Positions 54,031-62,860 of a stretch of DNA of 64,000 bases are shown piece by piece (positions within the stretch are counted from its first letter, which is position 1; each line of letters begins with the position of its first letter). This DNA comes from an uncultured Alphaproteobacteria bacterium (GTDB lineage Bacteria > Pseudomonadota > Alphaproteobacteria > GCA-2731375): the NCBI GenBank assembly GCA_951812805.1, contig CATOSZ010000003.1:1442557-1506556 (forward strand), given 5' to 3'. The position numbers and the translations under genes are program-made. The notes beneath the pieces are model-generated. The model was not told the DNA's origin. It did not search any database and saw only the letters and a list, made by a program, of their open reading frames with translations.

Positions 54031-54149
54031 CGGGGTGGTGAACGGACGCTGCCCGGGGGCGGCGGCGGATCTATGGTTGCGCCGCATTGCTAAGGGGTCG
54101 GTCGAATTTGGCCACGGCCACGACCGCCGGAGCGAAAGGATCGAGGGAC

Positions 54150-55121
54150 ATGCATAAATTTACGTTGACGACACTCGCCGTGGCCGCCGCCACGACACTC
54201 GGCGCGCTCGGCGGCGCACAGGCGGCGGACCAGTTCATTACTATCGGCACCGGCGGCGTCACCGGCGTCTACTATCCGACGGGGGGTGCGATCTGCCGCC
54301 TGGTCAACAAGGGGCGCAAGAAACACGGTGTGCGCTGCTCGGTCGAGTCGACCGGCGGCTCGGTCTACAACATCAACACCATCCGCGCCGGCGAGCTGGA
54401 CATGGGCGTCGCCCAGTCGGACTGGCAGTACCACGCCTATAACGGCTCCTCGAAGTTCAAGGACCAGGGCCCGTTCAAGGACCTGCGGGCCGTGTTCTCC
54501 GTTCATGCCGAGCCGGTGACGATCATCGCGCGCAAGGATTCCGGTATCACCAATGTTGATCATCTGGTCGGCAAGCGGGTCAACATCGGCAATCCGGGGT
54601 CCGGCACGGAGGCCACCTGGAACGTCATGTGGAACGCCATGGGCAAGAAGAACAGCGATCTCGGCCTCGCCGCGCAGATGAAGTCGGCGGAAACGCCGGG
54701 CGCACTTTGCGACAACAAGATCGACGCGTTGTTCTGGCTGGTCGGCCACCCCAACGGCCTTTCGAAGGAGGCGACGACGACCTGCGATGCCGTGATGGTC
54801 GAAACCTCGAACGCGGCGATCGAAAAGCTGGTGGCCGACAACTCCTTCTATCGCCTGGCGGTAATCCCGGGCGGCATGTATGCCGGCAACCCGAAGGACG
54901 TGAAGACCTTCGGCGTCGGCGCGACCTTCGTCTCCTCGACCCGTACGCCGGCGGAGACGGTCTATCAGGTGGTCAAGGCGGTATTCGACAACTTCGACAG
55001 CTTCCGCAAGCTGCACCCGGCCTTCAAGCACCTGAAGGAGAGCGAGATGATCAAGGACGCGCTCTCCGCGCCGCTGCACGACGGCGCGCTTCGCTACTAC
55101 AAGGAACGGGGCTGGATGTAA
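54150..55121 (+). CDS. TAXI-type TRAP substrate-binding protein
   Basis: A 323-residue periplasmic protein. The signal peptide is at about 1-25 (LTTLAVAAATTLGALGGAQA), followed by the TAXI signature FITIGTGGVTGVYYPTGGAICRLVN. Later conserved parts are GELDMGVAQSDWQYHAYNG and VNIGNPGSGTEATWNVMW. TAXI proteins feed a fused TRAP permease, which is encoded 84 bp downstream. Ligands of the class include glutamate and other organic anions; the ligand here is not known. GAGGGAC precedes the ATG. Confidence 0.92.
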   Translation: MHKFTLTTLAVAAATTLGALGGAQAADQFITIGTGGVTGVYYPTGGAICRLVNKGRKKHGVRCSVESTGGSVYNINTIRAGELDMGVAQSDWQYHAYNGSSKFKDQGPFKDLRAVFSVHAEPVTIIARKDSGITNVDHLVGKRVNIGNPGSGTEATWNVMWNAMGKKNSDLGLAAQMKSAETPGALCDNKIDALFWLVGHPNGLSKEATTTCDAVMVETSNAAIEKLVADNSFYRLAVIPGGMYAGNPKDVKTFGVGATFVSSTRTPAETVYQVVKAVFDNFDSFRKLHPAFKHLKESEMIKDALSAPLHDGALRYYKERGWM

Positions 55122-55205
55122 TCCGGCACCACGCCTGACTGCCGGCGGCGGGCCGATGCGCCCGCCGCCGCGCGCCCTGGACACCCTTCGACGGGGGCGG
55201 TGGGA

Positions 55206-57794
55206 ATGAGCGACGCGCGCGACGCGGACGGCCCGGCCGGCCGGGACGAACTGGCCGAAATGATCGCCGAGGCAGATACCGGCGCGCGGCAACCGACCGG
55301 TATTTCGCTGAAGATCCTCTGGGCGGTACCGCTGCTCTGGGCGCTCTTCCAGCTCTGGTATGCCTCCCCGCTGCCCTTCATCATGAAGATCGGCCTGTTC
55401 AATTCGACCGAGGCCCGCTCGATCCATCTGGCCTTCGCGATCTTCCTGGCCTTCCTCGCCTTCCCGGCGCTGAAGCGCTCGCCACGCCGCTATATTCCGA
55501 TGCAGGACTGGATCCTGGCGATCGTCGGGGCGTTTTGCGCGGGCTATTTTTTCCTGTTCTTCAGGCAGCTCGCGGACCGGCCGGGCCTGCCGACGACCTA
55601 CGACCTGGTCGTCTCCGTCATCGGCCTGGTGCTGATCCTGGAGGCGACGCGCCGCGCGCTGGGCCCGCCGCTGATGGTCGTCGCCATCGTCTTCGTCATC
55701 TACACCTTCGCCGGCCCCTTGATGCCGGAGGTGATCGAACACAAGGGCGCCAGCCTGGCCAAGGGCATGTCGCACTACTACCTGACGACCGAGGGCGTGT
55801 TCGGCATCGCGCTCGGCGTCTCGACCTCGATGGTCTTCCTCTTCGTGCTGTTCGGCTCGCTGCTCGAGAAGGCCGGAGCGGGCAACTATTTCATCCGCGT
55901 CGCCTTCGCCCTGATGGGCCACATGCGGGGCGGGCCGGCCAAGGCGGCCGTCGTCTCCTCCGGCATGACGGGGCTGGTCTCGGGCTCGGCCATCGCCAAC
56001 GTGGTGACCACGGGGACCTTCACCATTCCGCTGATGCGCCGGGTCGGCTTTTCGGCCGAGAAGGCCGGCGCGGTCGAAGTCGCCTCCTCGACCAACGGCC
56101 AGCTGACGCCACCGATCATGGGCGCCGTCGCCTTCCTGATGGTCGAATACATCGGCATCTCCTATACCGAGGTCATCAAGCACGCGGCACTGCCGGCACT
56201 GATCAGCTACATCGCGCTGGTCTACATCGTCCACCTGGAGGCGGTGAAGGCCGGCATGAAGGGCCTGCCGCGGCCCAACCCGCCGAAGCTGGTGATGACG
56301 TTGATGGGCTTCCTCGGCAGCTTCGTCGGCCTCGCCATCCTGTCGGCCATCACCTATTACGGCCTCGGCTGGATGAAGACCGCCTTCGGCGACGCGACGC
56401 CGTGGGTCGCCTCGGTCCTGCTGGTGGTGGTCTATGTGGGCCTGGTCGCCTATGCCACCCGCTTTCCCGAACTGGACACCAGCCTGGAGATCCGCGAGCT
56501 GCCGGCGGCGGCGCCGACCATCAAGGCCGGGCTCTATTACCTGCTGCCGGTGGTCGTGCTGGTCTGGTGCCTGACGGTCGAGCGTCTCTCACCCGGCCTC
56601 GCCGCCTTCTGGGCGACGGTCTTCATGCTTTTCGTGCTGGTCACGCAAAAGGCGCTGAAGGCGGCGCTGCGGGCCACGGGCGAGGCAACCGGTGCGCTGC
56701 TGGTCGAGGGCTGGCGCGACATGACCGACGGGCTGATCAACGGCGCGCGCAACATGATCGGCATCGGCGTCGCCACGGCGGCGGCCGGCATCATCGTCGG
56801 CACGGTGACGCTTACCGGCATCGGCTTCGTGATGAGCGAGTTCGTCGAGTTCGTCTCCGGCGGCTACATCCTGCCGATGCTGCTGTTCACCGCCATCCTC
56901 AGCCTGATCCTCGGCATGGGCCTGCCGACGACGGCGAACTACATCGTCGTCTCCAGCCTGCTCGCCCCGGTGATCGTCACCGTCGGCGCGGAGAACGGCC
57001 TGATCGTGCCGCTGGTCGCGGTGCATATGTTCGTCTTCTATTTCGGCATCCTGGCCGACGACACGCCGCCGGTCGCCATGGCCGCTTTCGCCGCCGCCGC
57101 GATTTCCGGCGGCGACCCGATCCGCACCGGCATCCAGGGCTTCGCCTACGACATCCGCACGGCGATCCTGCCCTTCCTCTTCATCTTCAACACCGAGCTG
57201 CTGCTGATCGGCGTCGACACCTGGTACCACCTGTTGGTGACGATTCTGACGGCGGTGGCGGCGATGCTGCTGTTCGCGGCGGGCACGCAAGGCTATTTCC
57301 TCGCCAGGAGCCGGCTGTGGGAGAGCCTGGCGCTGATCCTGGTCGCCTTCACCCTGTTCCGGCCCGGCTTCTGGATGGACCAGATCTACCCGCCGCTCGC
57401 CAGCGTGCCGGCGAGCGGGATCCACGACGTCGCCGGCAAGATGCCGGCGGACGCACAGATTCGCATCCGCGTCGTCGGCGAGGACATCGACGGCAATCCG
57501 GTCGACAAGGTCGTCATGCTGCCGCTCGGCAAACCGGCCGGGGGCCAGGCGCGCTTGAAGGCGGCCGGCCTCGAGCTGCGCGTCGAGGAAGGCAAGACCA
57601 TCGTCGACAACGTCGAGTTCGGCTCGGTGGCGGAACGGCAGAAGATCGACTTCGACTACGAGATCGCCAGCGTCGAGGTCGAGTCCGACCGGCCGCCCAA
57701 ACAGCTGTTCTACCTCCCGGCGCTGCTGCTGCTCGGCCTCATCGTCCTGTTGCAGCGCCGCCGACGCCCCCCCGAAGAAGCGAGCGCGATATGA
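55206..57794 (+). CDS. Fused TRAP transporter permease (DctQM type)
   Basis: An 862-residue membrane protein that joins the small (Q) and large (M) TRAP subunits. About four to six helices in the first 200 residues form the Q part, then the M domain with GPAKAAVVSSGMTGLVSGSA and ILGMGLPTTANYIVVSSLLAP. A soluble C-terminal extension of about 150 residues (IRVVGEDIDGNPVDKVVMLP, ending in one more helix) is the DUF3394-type tail. It works with the TAXI binding protein upstream using the sodium or proton gradient. It overlaps the next gene by four bases. Confidence 0.92.
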   Translation: MSDARDADGPAGRDELAEMIAEADTGARQPTGISLKILWAVPLLWALFQLWYASPLPFIMKIGLFNSTEARSIHLAFAIFLAFLAFPALKRSPRRYIPMQDWILAIVGAFCAGYFFLFFRQLADRPGLPTTYDLVVSVIGLVLILEATRRALGPPLMVVAIVFVIYTFAGPLMPEVIEHKGASLAKGMSHYYLTTEGVFGIALGVSTSMVFLFVLFGSLLEKAGAGNYFIRVAFALMGHMRGGPAKAAVVSSGMTGLVSGSAIANVVTTGTFTIPLMRRVGFSAEKAGAVEVASSTNGQLTPPIMGAVAFLMVEYIGISYTEVIKHAALPALISYIALVYIVHLEAVKAGMKGLPRPNPPKLVMTLMGFLGSFVGLAILSAITYYGLGWMKTAFGDATPWVASVLLVVVYVGLVAYATRFPELDTSLEIRELPAAAPTIKAGLYYLLPVVVLVWCLTVERLSPGLAAFWATVFMLFVLVTQKALKAALRATGEATGALLVEGWRDMTDGLINGARNMIGIGVATAAAGIIVGTVTLTGIGFVMSEFVEFVSGGYILPMLLFTAILSLILGMGLPTTANYIVVSSLLAPVIVTVGAENGLIVPLVAVHMFVFYFGILADDTPPVAMAAFAAAAISGGDPIRTGIQGFAYDIRTAILPFLFIFNTELLLIGVDTWYHLLVTILTAVAAMLLFAAGTQGYFLARSRLWESLALILVAFTLFRPGFWMDQIYPPLASVPASGIHDVAGKMPADAQIRIRVVGEDIDGNPVDKVVMLPLGKPAGGQARLKAAGLELRVEEGKTIVDNVEFGSVAERQKIDFDYEIASVEVESDRPPKQLFYLPALLLLGLIVLLQRRRRPPEEASAI

Positions 57795-58153
57795 GCACCG
57801 ATACCCTGGCGAACGCCATCACCACCCACGGTGACGACGCCTACCTGCTGACCGTCGGCGAGGCCGGGCCGCATACCAGCTTCGTCACGGTCCGCCATAC
57901 GGGAGACCGGATTTCCTGCCACGCGGGCAACAGCGCGCGGACCAACGTCGCCCGCGTGGCGGACGTCTCCCTCTTCTGGCCGCCACGCGAGGCGGGCGAT
58001 TATGGGATCGTCGTCAACGGCCGTGCCGAGGCCGGCACGGACAGTCTGACCGAGATCCGCATCACCAAGGCGGTGCTGCATCGCGCGGGCCCGAAGCTCG
58101 CCGACCGCGAGGGCCCGTGCCCCTCGGACTGCCGGCCGCTGACATACGGCTAA
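57791..58153 (+). CDS. Small split-barrel-like flavin-binding-type protein
   Basis: 120 residues. The pattern AYLLTVGEAGPHTSFVTVRHTGDRISCHAG followed by NVARVADVSLFWPPREAGDYGIVVNGRAE resembles the short pyridoxamine-phosphate-oxidase-like split barrels, although no cofactor motif is certain. The C-terminus has two Cys residues in GPCPSDCRP. The ATG overlaps the TRAP permease stop, so it is part of that operon. The role is unknown; the family call is moderate. Confidence 0.65.
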   Translation: MSTDTLANAITTHGDDAYLLTVGEAGPHTSFVTVRHTGDRISCHAGNSARTNVARVADVSLFWPPREAGDYGIVVNGRAEAGTDSLTEIRITKAVLHRAGPKLADREGPCPSDCRPLTYG

Positions 58154-58195
58154 AGCGCGCTATCATCGCCTGATAGAAGCGAGGATAGGGACGAG

Positions 58196-59047
58196 ATGCG
58201 CATCGAACGACTGGACGGCCCCTTCGGCGTCGAGGTGACGGATCTCGACCTGGCTGCGAGCCCCGACGCGGCAACGCTGGCGGCGGTCAACCGGGCCTTC
58301 GTCGAAAACCATGTGATCTGTTTCCGTGATCAGCACTTCGCCGATCCCGGCGACTTCGCCGCCGCCGCCGGCCTGCTGGGCGAGCCGATGACCAGCGTCA
58401 CCGCGACCTATCGCCTGCCCGGCCATCCGGTGATCGACGAGCTGAGCAACACCGCCGTCGACAAGCGCACGGGCGATACCACGCCGCTGCGCCGGGGCGG
58501 CTCGTGGCATACCGACCACTCCAACCTCGAATGCCCGCCCAAGGCGACGGTGCTCTATGCGATCACCCTGCCGAGCCGGGGCGGCAACACCGAGTTCACC
58601 AGCCTGCCCCAGGCCTACGACACACTGCCCGAGGCCTTGCGCGGCCAAATCCAGGGCAAGCGCGCCTTTCACGCCTATCTCTCGCGCCGGGCGCCGCGCA
58701 AGCTGCTGACCCGCACCAAGGCGGAGGAGGAGGGCTCGTCCGGCTGCTGGCAGCCGCTGGTCCGCCGCCATCCCGAAACGGGGCGCGACGGCCTCTATTT
58801 CAACGCCATGCGCTGCGACGCGGTGGAGGGGCTGGACCAGGCCGCGGGCGACGCCTTGCTGGACGCGCTCTATGAACACGCCGACCGGCCGGAATTCCGC
58901 TACAGCCACGAATGGCGCCGGGGCGATGTGTTGATGTGGGACAACCGGGCCGTCCTGCACCAGGCGACCTTCGACTTCGATCCCGCCGAACGACGTTATC
59001 TGCATCGAATTCTGCTGCGCGGGGACATGCCGGTTTCAGCACCCTGA
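58196..59047 (+). CDS. TauD/TfdA-family dioxygenase
   Basis: A 283-residue Fe(II)/2-oxoglutarate-dependent oxygenase. The iron facial triad is His and Asp in GSWHTDHSN near residue 104 and the distal His in DNRAVLHQATFDF near residue 254; the 2-oxoglutarate Arg is in RRYLHRILLRGD near residue 268. TauD-like enzymes hydroxylate small acids such as taurine, often opening the way to sulfite or aldehyde release. Its position after the TAXI-TRAP importer suggests it acts on the imported compound. It is the last high-GC gene before the low-GC island. Confidence 0.9.
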   Translation: MRIERLDGPFGVEVTDLDLAASPDAATLAAVNRAFVENHVICFRDQHFADPGDFAAAAGLLGEPMTSVTATYRLPGHPVIDELSNTAVDKRTGDTTPLRRGGSWHTDHSNLECPPKATVLYAITLPSRGGNTEFTSLPQAYDTLPEALRGQIQGKRAFHAYLSRRAPRKLLTRTKAEEEGSSGCWQPLVRRHPETGRDGLYFNAMRCDAVEGLDQAAGDALLDALYEHADRPEFRYSHEWRRGDVLMWDNRAVLHQATFDFDPAERRYLHRILLRGDMPVSAP

Positions 59048-59105
59048 AACGTCGCCGAGTCATAGAAAAGGAACTTCAAGCCGGGACGACGGCGACGGCG
59101 AACGG

Positions 59106-59738
59106 TTAGGTCTCGTCCGACATGATCGCCGTGTACCAGTCATAGTCGCCGAGAGCCTCGATGTCTTTGTTGGAGAGTCTGCCGGGCTTATGTGAAAAGA
59201 CATATTCATTACCGCCCAGACGTTGCCGCTTGCCTGAGTCCCGGGCGAACTGAATTCGGTCGTTGTCCGGAACATCGCAAAGGTTGATCAACGCTTCATC
59301 CAGGTTGAGGATGACATCAGGCATCTTCTTGCCGAGTTCGCCGCAGGCCAGGTCAAGTCCACTCTTGGGGTAGAACTTCAGAGCCCTCATCAGGAAGTTC
59401 GATGGAATCCGGTTCGCCGGGTGAGGCAGTGGCGATTCACTCGGCAAGGTCGGTCTTGGAAACCTGCTCTCTGGTATCGATACCCAGACGAAGCGGGCGG
59501 CGACGGGGTAGAACCGACTGGGGTGCAGCGTCGCCAAAAGTCCCGACATGACCCGTGCTTGCCGTGCGCTCGGCGGTAGCGCTTCGATCAATAACATCCG
59601 GCTTCGAAAGCTGTTGTCGTTCGGCGACCTGTGGAGACCCTGAAGCATGTAACCGCCGTCTATGGGAACAACCAGGCCATGGTTCACCCAGTTCAAATCC
59701 TGCTCGCTCGTGACCCCGACCCCTTCTCGCAAAACCAA
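59106..59738 (-). CDS. Unknown island protein, C-terminal half (probable frameshift)
   Basis: 210 residues in a frame shifted from the preceding gene, which it overlaps by 46 bases. The only possible start there is TTG at 59738, with no good ribosome site. One extra T in the run TTTT near 59731-59734 would join the two frames as KFNYWFLREGVGVTSEQDLN, a natural-looking continuation. The sequence goes on with LVVPIDGGYMLQGLHRSPND and ends in a polar C-terminus. No known domain is recognised. It is best read as the second half of one roughly 410-residue effector-like protein, broken by a one-base deletion. Confidence 0.55.
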   Translation of the reverse strand: MVLREGVGVTSEQDLNWVNHGLVVPIDGGYMLQGLHRSPNDNSFRSRMLLIEALPPSARQARVMSGLLATLHPSRFYPVAARFVWVSIPESRFPRPTLPSESPLPHPANRIPSNFLMRALKFYPKSGLDLACGELGKKMPDVILNLDEALINLCDVPDNDRIQFARDSGKRQRLGGNEYVFSHKPGRLSNKDIEALGDYDWYTAIMSDET

Positions 59739-60334
59739 TAATTGAATTTGACATGACCATTCTCTGAATAGATTTTCACCACCTCTCGGGAAATTCTTCC
59801 GGTATCTTCGATCGCCCGCCGAAAAATGACCTTACATCCCAATAGATTCTTCTCAATTTCGGATTTCCGGAAGGCCCAGAGTTCATCAGATGTAGAATGG
59901 GGTAGAAAGATTCTAGTATTGACTTCTCTTGATCGAGTCCTGAACTGGGAAATATTCTCAAGAAACTGCGCGATCGTGACATCATCCCGAAACCAGTCTG
60001 GATCGATACGAACAGCCGTATCATAGCCAAAAAATTTATGCATCTCATTGTCAAAGAATGCCGCAAGATGACTCCGGCTTCGCGCCTGTGGCTGTCTTAC
60101 ATTCCCATAATACCAATTCAGGAAGGATTGTTTGTGGCTCTTGTCCTCCCTAAATGATTCGAGCAGATAAAGATCGAAACGCGCCGCATAGATGGCAGGC
60201 CAGCGTTCCTCATTCAAGCGTTCACGCCAACCCGAGAGATCCGAAACCAGTTGAATTAATGCTTGGACCTTGTGGCGAATCGGATATGAAAACGGTTCCG
60301 CCTGGTCTTCATCGCCCACCAGCCATCCTCCCAT
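59693..60334 (-). CDS. Unknown island protein, N-terminal half
   Basis: 213 residues beginning MGGWLVGDEDQAEPFSYPIRHK, only three bases after the cyclase stop, so the two are translationally coupled. The first 90 residues look helical; the rest alternates strands and helices (REVNTRIFLPHSTSDELWAFRK, KVIFRRAIEDTGRISREVVKIY) in a Rossmann-like rhythm. No membrane helix, TIR, nuclease HKD or cyclic-nucleotide-binding motif is visible. By position it would be the effector or partner of the cyclase-like protein. Its last 17 residues are probably out of frame because of the shift described for 59106-59738. Confidence 0.6.
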   Translation of the reverse strand: MGGWLVGDEDQAEPFSYPIRHKVQALIQLVSDLSGWRERLNEERWPAIYAARFDLYLLESFREDKSHKQSFLNWYYGNVRQPQARSRSHLAAFFDNEMHKFFGYDTAVRIDPDWFRDDVTIAQFLENISQFRTRSREVNTRIFLPHSTSDELWAFRKSEIEKNLLGCKVIFRRAIEDTGRISREVVKIYSENGHVKFNYWFCEKGSGSRASRI

Positions 60335-60337
60335 GAT

Positions 60338-61489
60338 TTAGAACAGATTGCGATATACGCGAGAGGGATCACCGTAGAATTTACCAGGCTCTTTATCATC
60401 CATCAAATGTCGCATTACCTGAAGAAAATAGTGGCGACAGTCATTATGGGAAGCTTCATCAATCGCCCCGAGGGCTATCGCCATTTCAGCAATCTGCAAC
60501 CTTTTCTGAATCTTTCTCCCCCTACCACGCAAACCGGTTTGGTTTGCAGCATCTCCCTCCACCGGCAGCAACAATTTGGGATAGGCCCCCCCTGACAACA
60601 GTCCTTTCAGAGGCTCACCCTCTTGGAGTATCATACGCATCATGTCAGGTGCCAACGCCAGCCGATAATCGAGCAGATGCAATGCCACGGACAGGGATGT
60701 CGCGATGTATCCAGGCTTCGAATACTTTGCGACCCTAAATCCCTCGTCGATGTTGCGTCCGAGGAACTCTACGGTTCCCGATTTCTCTTGGAGTCCCATA
60801 TAGGGGAATAGGTCACCGCCGCCATCTCGGCTCTTCGAAGTGCCGATCGGCTCTGCGCGTTCGATCGTGGAGGTCTTTTCGACCTGGGGTTCATCGAAGT
60901 GTCTGCTGACAATGTTTCTGTAAATCGGGCCTGCGGTCGACTGACTGGCGCCCAGATGATGGGGACGTGCGGTCGCCAACCAGATCGTAGCTTTCAAGAG
61001 ACCGAAATCCGGAGACAGATTCCTATCAGTATTGGGTCCCAGCCTGTTTCGAATTGCGTCGGAATTCTTCGACAGATAAATCTTCAGGGCACGAATTCCC
61101 ACAAAAACTTCGCCGGGATAGACAATTGGGCGAACAAATACGACTTCATCGCCAATCGTTCGCCATACTTGGGGAAGCAATGCCAACAAGACACGACGCT
61201 CCTCGGTACCCGTCGCCGATGTCCGGTCACTCCAAGAACGAAGTTCCCGTGCAAGTCCTTGTTGCATTCTCGATTGACGGCCGGTACTGCCGCTCGGCGC
61301 CTGCCTGAGACAGTCCCGAGCAACATTTTTTGCGGCATCATTCCATGCTTGCTTCATTTTGCTTTCGGCACTGAGATATAATACATCCCTGAAAAGGGCT
61401 GGCCAATCCAGCCCCTCGATACGTTTTATTTCCGTCGATGACGCTATATCAATAGAAATGAAAAGGTACGTTTGGAATTGGCTATCCAT
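60338..61489 (-). CDS. Class III-like nucleotide cyclase of a putative defence operon
   Basis: A 383-residue soluble protein with the sequence marks of a class III nucleotide cyclase. YLFISIDIASSTEIKR holds the first metal Asp (14), WRTIGDEVVF the second (Asp114), and EFLGRNIDEGFRVAKYSKPG stands where canonical enzymes have the (V/N)xxxxR pattern. Here Asp248 replaces the usual Asn and Arg252 is kept. Long insertions follow the first strand (about 40-105) and precede the third motif. Pycsar anti-phage systems pair cyclases of this superfamily with an effector gene, as seen here. GGAGGGG lies about 11 bases before the ATG. Product (cCMP, cUMP, cAMP) is unknown. Confidence 0.65.
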   Translation of the reverse strand: MDSQFQTYLFISIDIASSTEIKRIEGLDWPALFRDVLYLSAESKMKQAWNDAAKNVARDCLRQAPSGSTGRQSRMQQGLARELRSWSDRTSATGTEERRVLLALLPQVWRTIGDEVVFVRPIVYPGEVFVGIRALKIYLSKNSDAIRNRLGPNTDRNLSPDFGLLKATIWLATARPHHLGASQSTAGPIYRNIVSRHFDEPQVEKTSTIERAEPIGTSKSRDGGGDLFPYMGLQEKSGTVEFLGRNIDEGFRVAKYSKPGYIATSLSVALHLLDYRLALAPDMMRMILQEGEPLKGLLSGGAYPKLLLPVEGDAANQTGLRGRGRKIQKRLQIAEMAIALGAIDEASHNDCRHYFLQVMRHLMDDKEPGKFYGDPSRVYRNLF

Positions 61490-61607
61490 ATTTCACATCG
61501 CCCCTCCGACGCATGTCCAAGGCCTTGAAGTCTATTGCATCATGTCATGTATCGGGAAAGGGGTCGTATTTACAAATTATGATGACACCAGATCCCGGGT
61601 GCCATCA

Positions 61608-62306
61608 TCAGGCCCTGCTGTCCACCAAGGCGGCAGAGGTATTGACGTCGTTTTCTTTAATATAAGTCCAACGCTCCGCCAATTCCTCCCTAGTCCCTCC
61701 AAGATCGGTAGCCAACTGGCCAGGATGCATCCCGAATTCAGTTATATATTCTCGAAGGATGAATTCAGGGAAGCGAAATGCCTCAGAAAATAAGTTCGCC
61801 TGTGCGTTCACCGTAGAGTTGAATTTTGTAGAGACATACCACATTGGCGACGCGTAATTGGACAACTCCTTCGCTTTATGATCAATATGCAAAACAGCAA
61901 TGCCTATCAACTCCGCAATAACCTTCGAGCGGTCGTGCTCGTTCTTCTCAGCATCGAAAAAAAACTTGAACACCTTCTGTTTCTTGTTGAAAGAGAACTT
62001 GATTGCGCGAAACTGAGGGTCCCGCACTTTGAGAAACTGCCGTTGTTCATCATCGCCCGGGACGACGAAAACGTGATCGTGGTGCTCCGGCTGTCCGGCA
62101 CGAATTTCGATCAGGTCTTCCAGTCGCTCGAATACCTGTCCGTTTCTAAATTTATGTGCGAACGCTTCCGCTTTGCTCACAATCGTAGCGGTTGTCCAGC
62201 AACGTCCTTGAAGTCCATGTGTGCATGTCAGGCCGAAGCGGTCGACCGCTTCCGCCCCGGCTTCTCGTTCCACCTGGACGATATCACTCGAACAGCTATC
62301 CATCAT
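61608..62306 (-). CDS. Degenerate ImmA/IrrE-like protein
   Basis: About 232 residues from the ATG at 62306. The start is uncertain: GTG at 62180 lies where the homology begins, and TTG at 62369 is also open. From VSKAEAFAHKFRNG on, the layout matches ImmA/IrrE proteins: a helical start, a strand pair (HVFVVPGDDEQRQF), then RSKVIAELIGIAVLHID where active relatives have HELGHxxLH, and the terminal NAQANLFSEAFRFPEF and LATDLGGTREELAERW. Both HExxH histidines are replaced (Ala and Gly), so it is probably not a peptidase. It precedes the cyclase by 118 bp on the same strand, in low-GC DNA. Confidence 0.55.
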   Translation of the reverse strand: MMDSCSSDIVQVEREAGAEAVDRFGLTCTHGLQGRCWTTATIVSKAEAFAHKFRNGQVFERLEDLIEIRAGQPEHHDHVFVVPGDDEQRQFLKVRDPQFRAIKFSFNKKQKVFKFFFDAEKNEHDRSKVIAELIGIAVLHIDHKAKELSNYASPMWYVSTKFNSTVNAQANLFSEAFRFPEFILREYITEFGMHPGQLATDLGGTREELAERWTYIKENDVNTSAALVDSRA

Positions 62307-62860
62307 ACCGAAAACACCCTGAAACCCGACGCTATCGACAATGCCGCCTAGCTGTCCGAAGCCTTCCAAGAATGGCAGTTAATCCGAAATACAGCTCGGC
62401 ATCAACATAAAACAAGATGATTTTCCAATACAAGAGTCAAAAATCAGACACATGTAATTGACTGAAACTACTATTATATTCGAGTTTGCATGTGTATTCA
62501 GCCAAAAAACAGCCGCTTGTGGACAAAAAATCGGCGAATCGGCCATACAACCACTGGCGCAGGCCGTAGACTTTCGCTCGAATCGCCGGCATCCCGAGGC
62601 TGTCGCCGATCGCTGCACCCGCGAGGCGACATGCGCGGTCCGGAGCCGACCGACGAACCGATACGCACGTTATCACAGAACTTATTGACCGATTCTTGCG
62701 CCAAAGGCCCGTAATTCGTTATTGTCGAAAACTGTTGCAAGTTTGTTGCACCGATGAGAACGAACTCGGGAGAACCGATACGACAGAGGCGAGGGTACCG
62801 GAAAGCGGCGCGATCCTCGGGAAGAGACACGGACAGGGAGATGAACGGAAGGTGGCACTC
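62307..62860. other. Intergenic region at the right edge of the island
   Basis: About 550 bp that changes from low GC on the left to average GC on the right. No supported gene was found. A minus-strand frame around 62437-62676 reads DRACRLAGAAIGDSLGMPAIRAKVYGL and might be a gene remnant, but it is unrecognised. The region must hold the promoters of the amidohydrolase and, on the other strand, of the island; none was clear by eye. No tRNA or direct-repeat attachment site was seen. Confidence 0.5.

Noticed and set aside
59437-59760. A 107-codon minus-strand frame overlapping the island partner gene
   Set aside because: It starts with an ATG but reads as Arg/Gly-rich filler and is covered by the better frames at 59106-59738 and 59693-60334.
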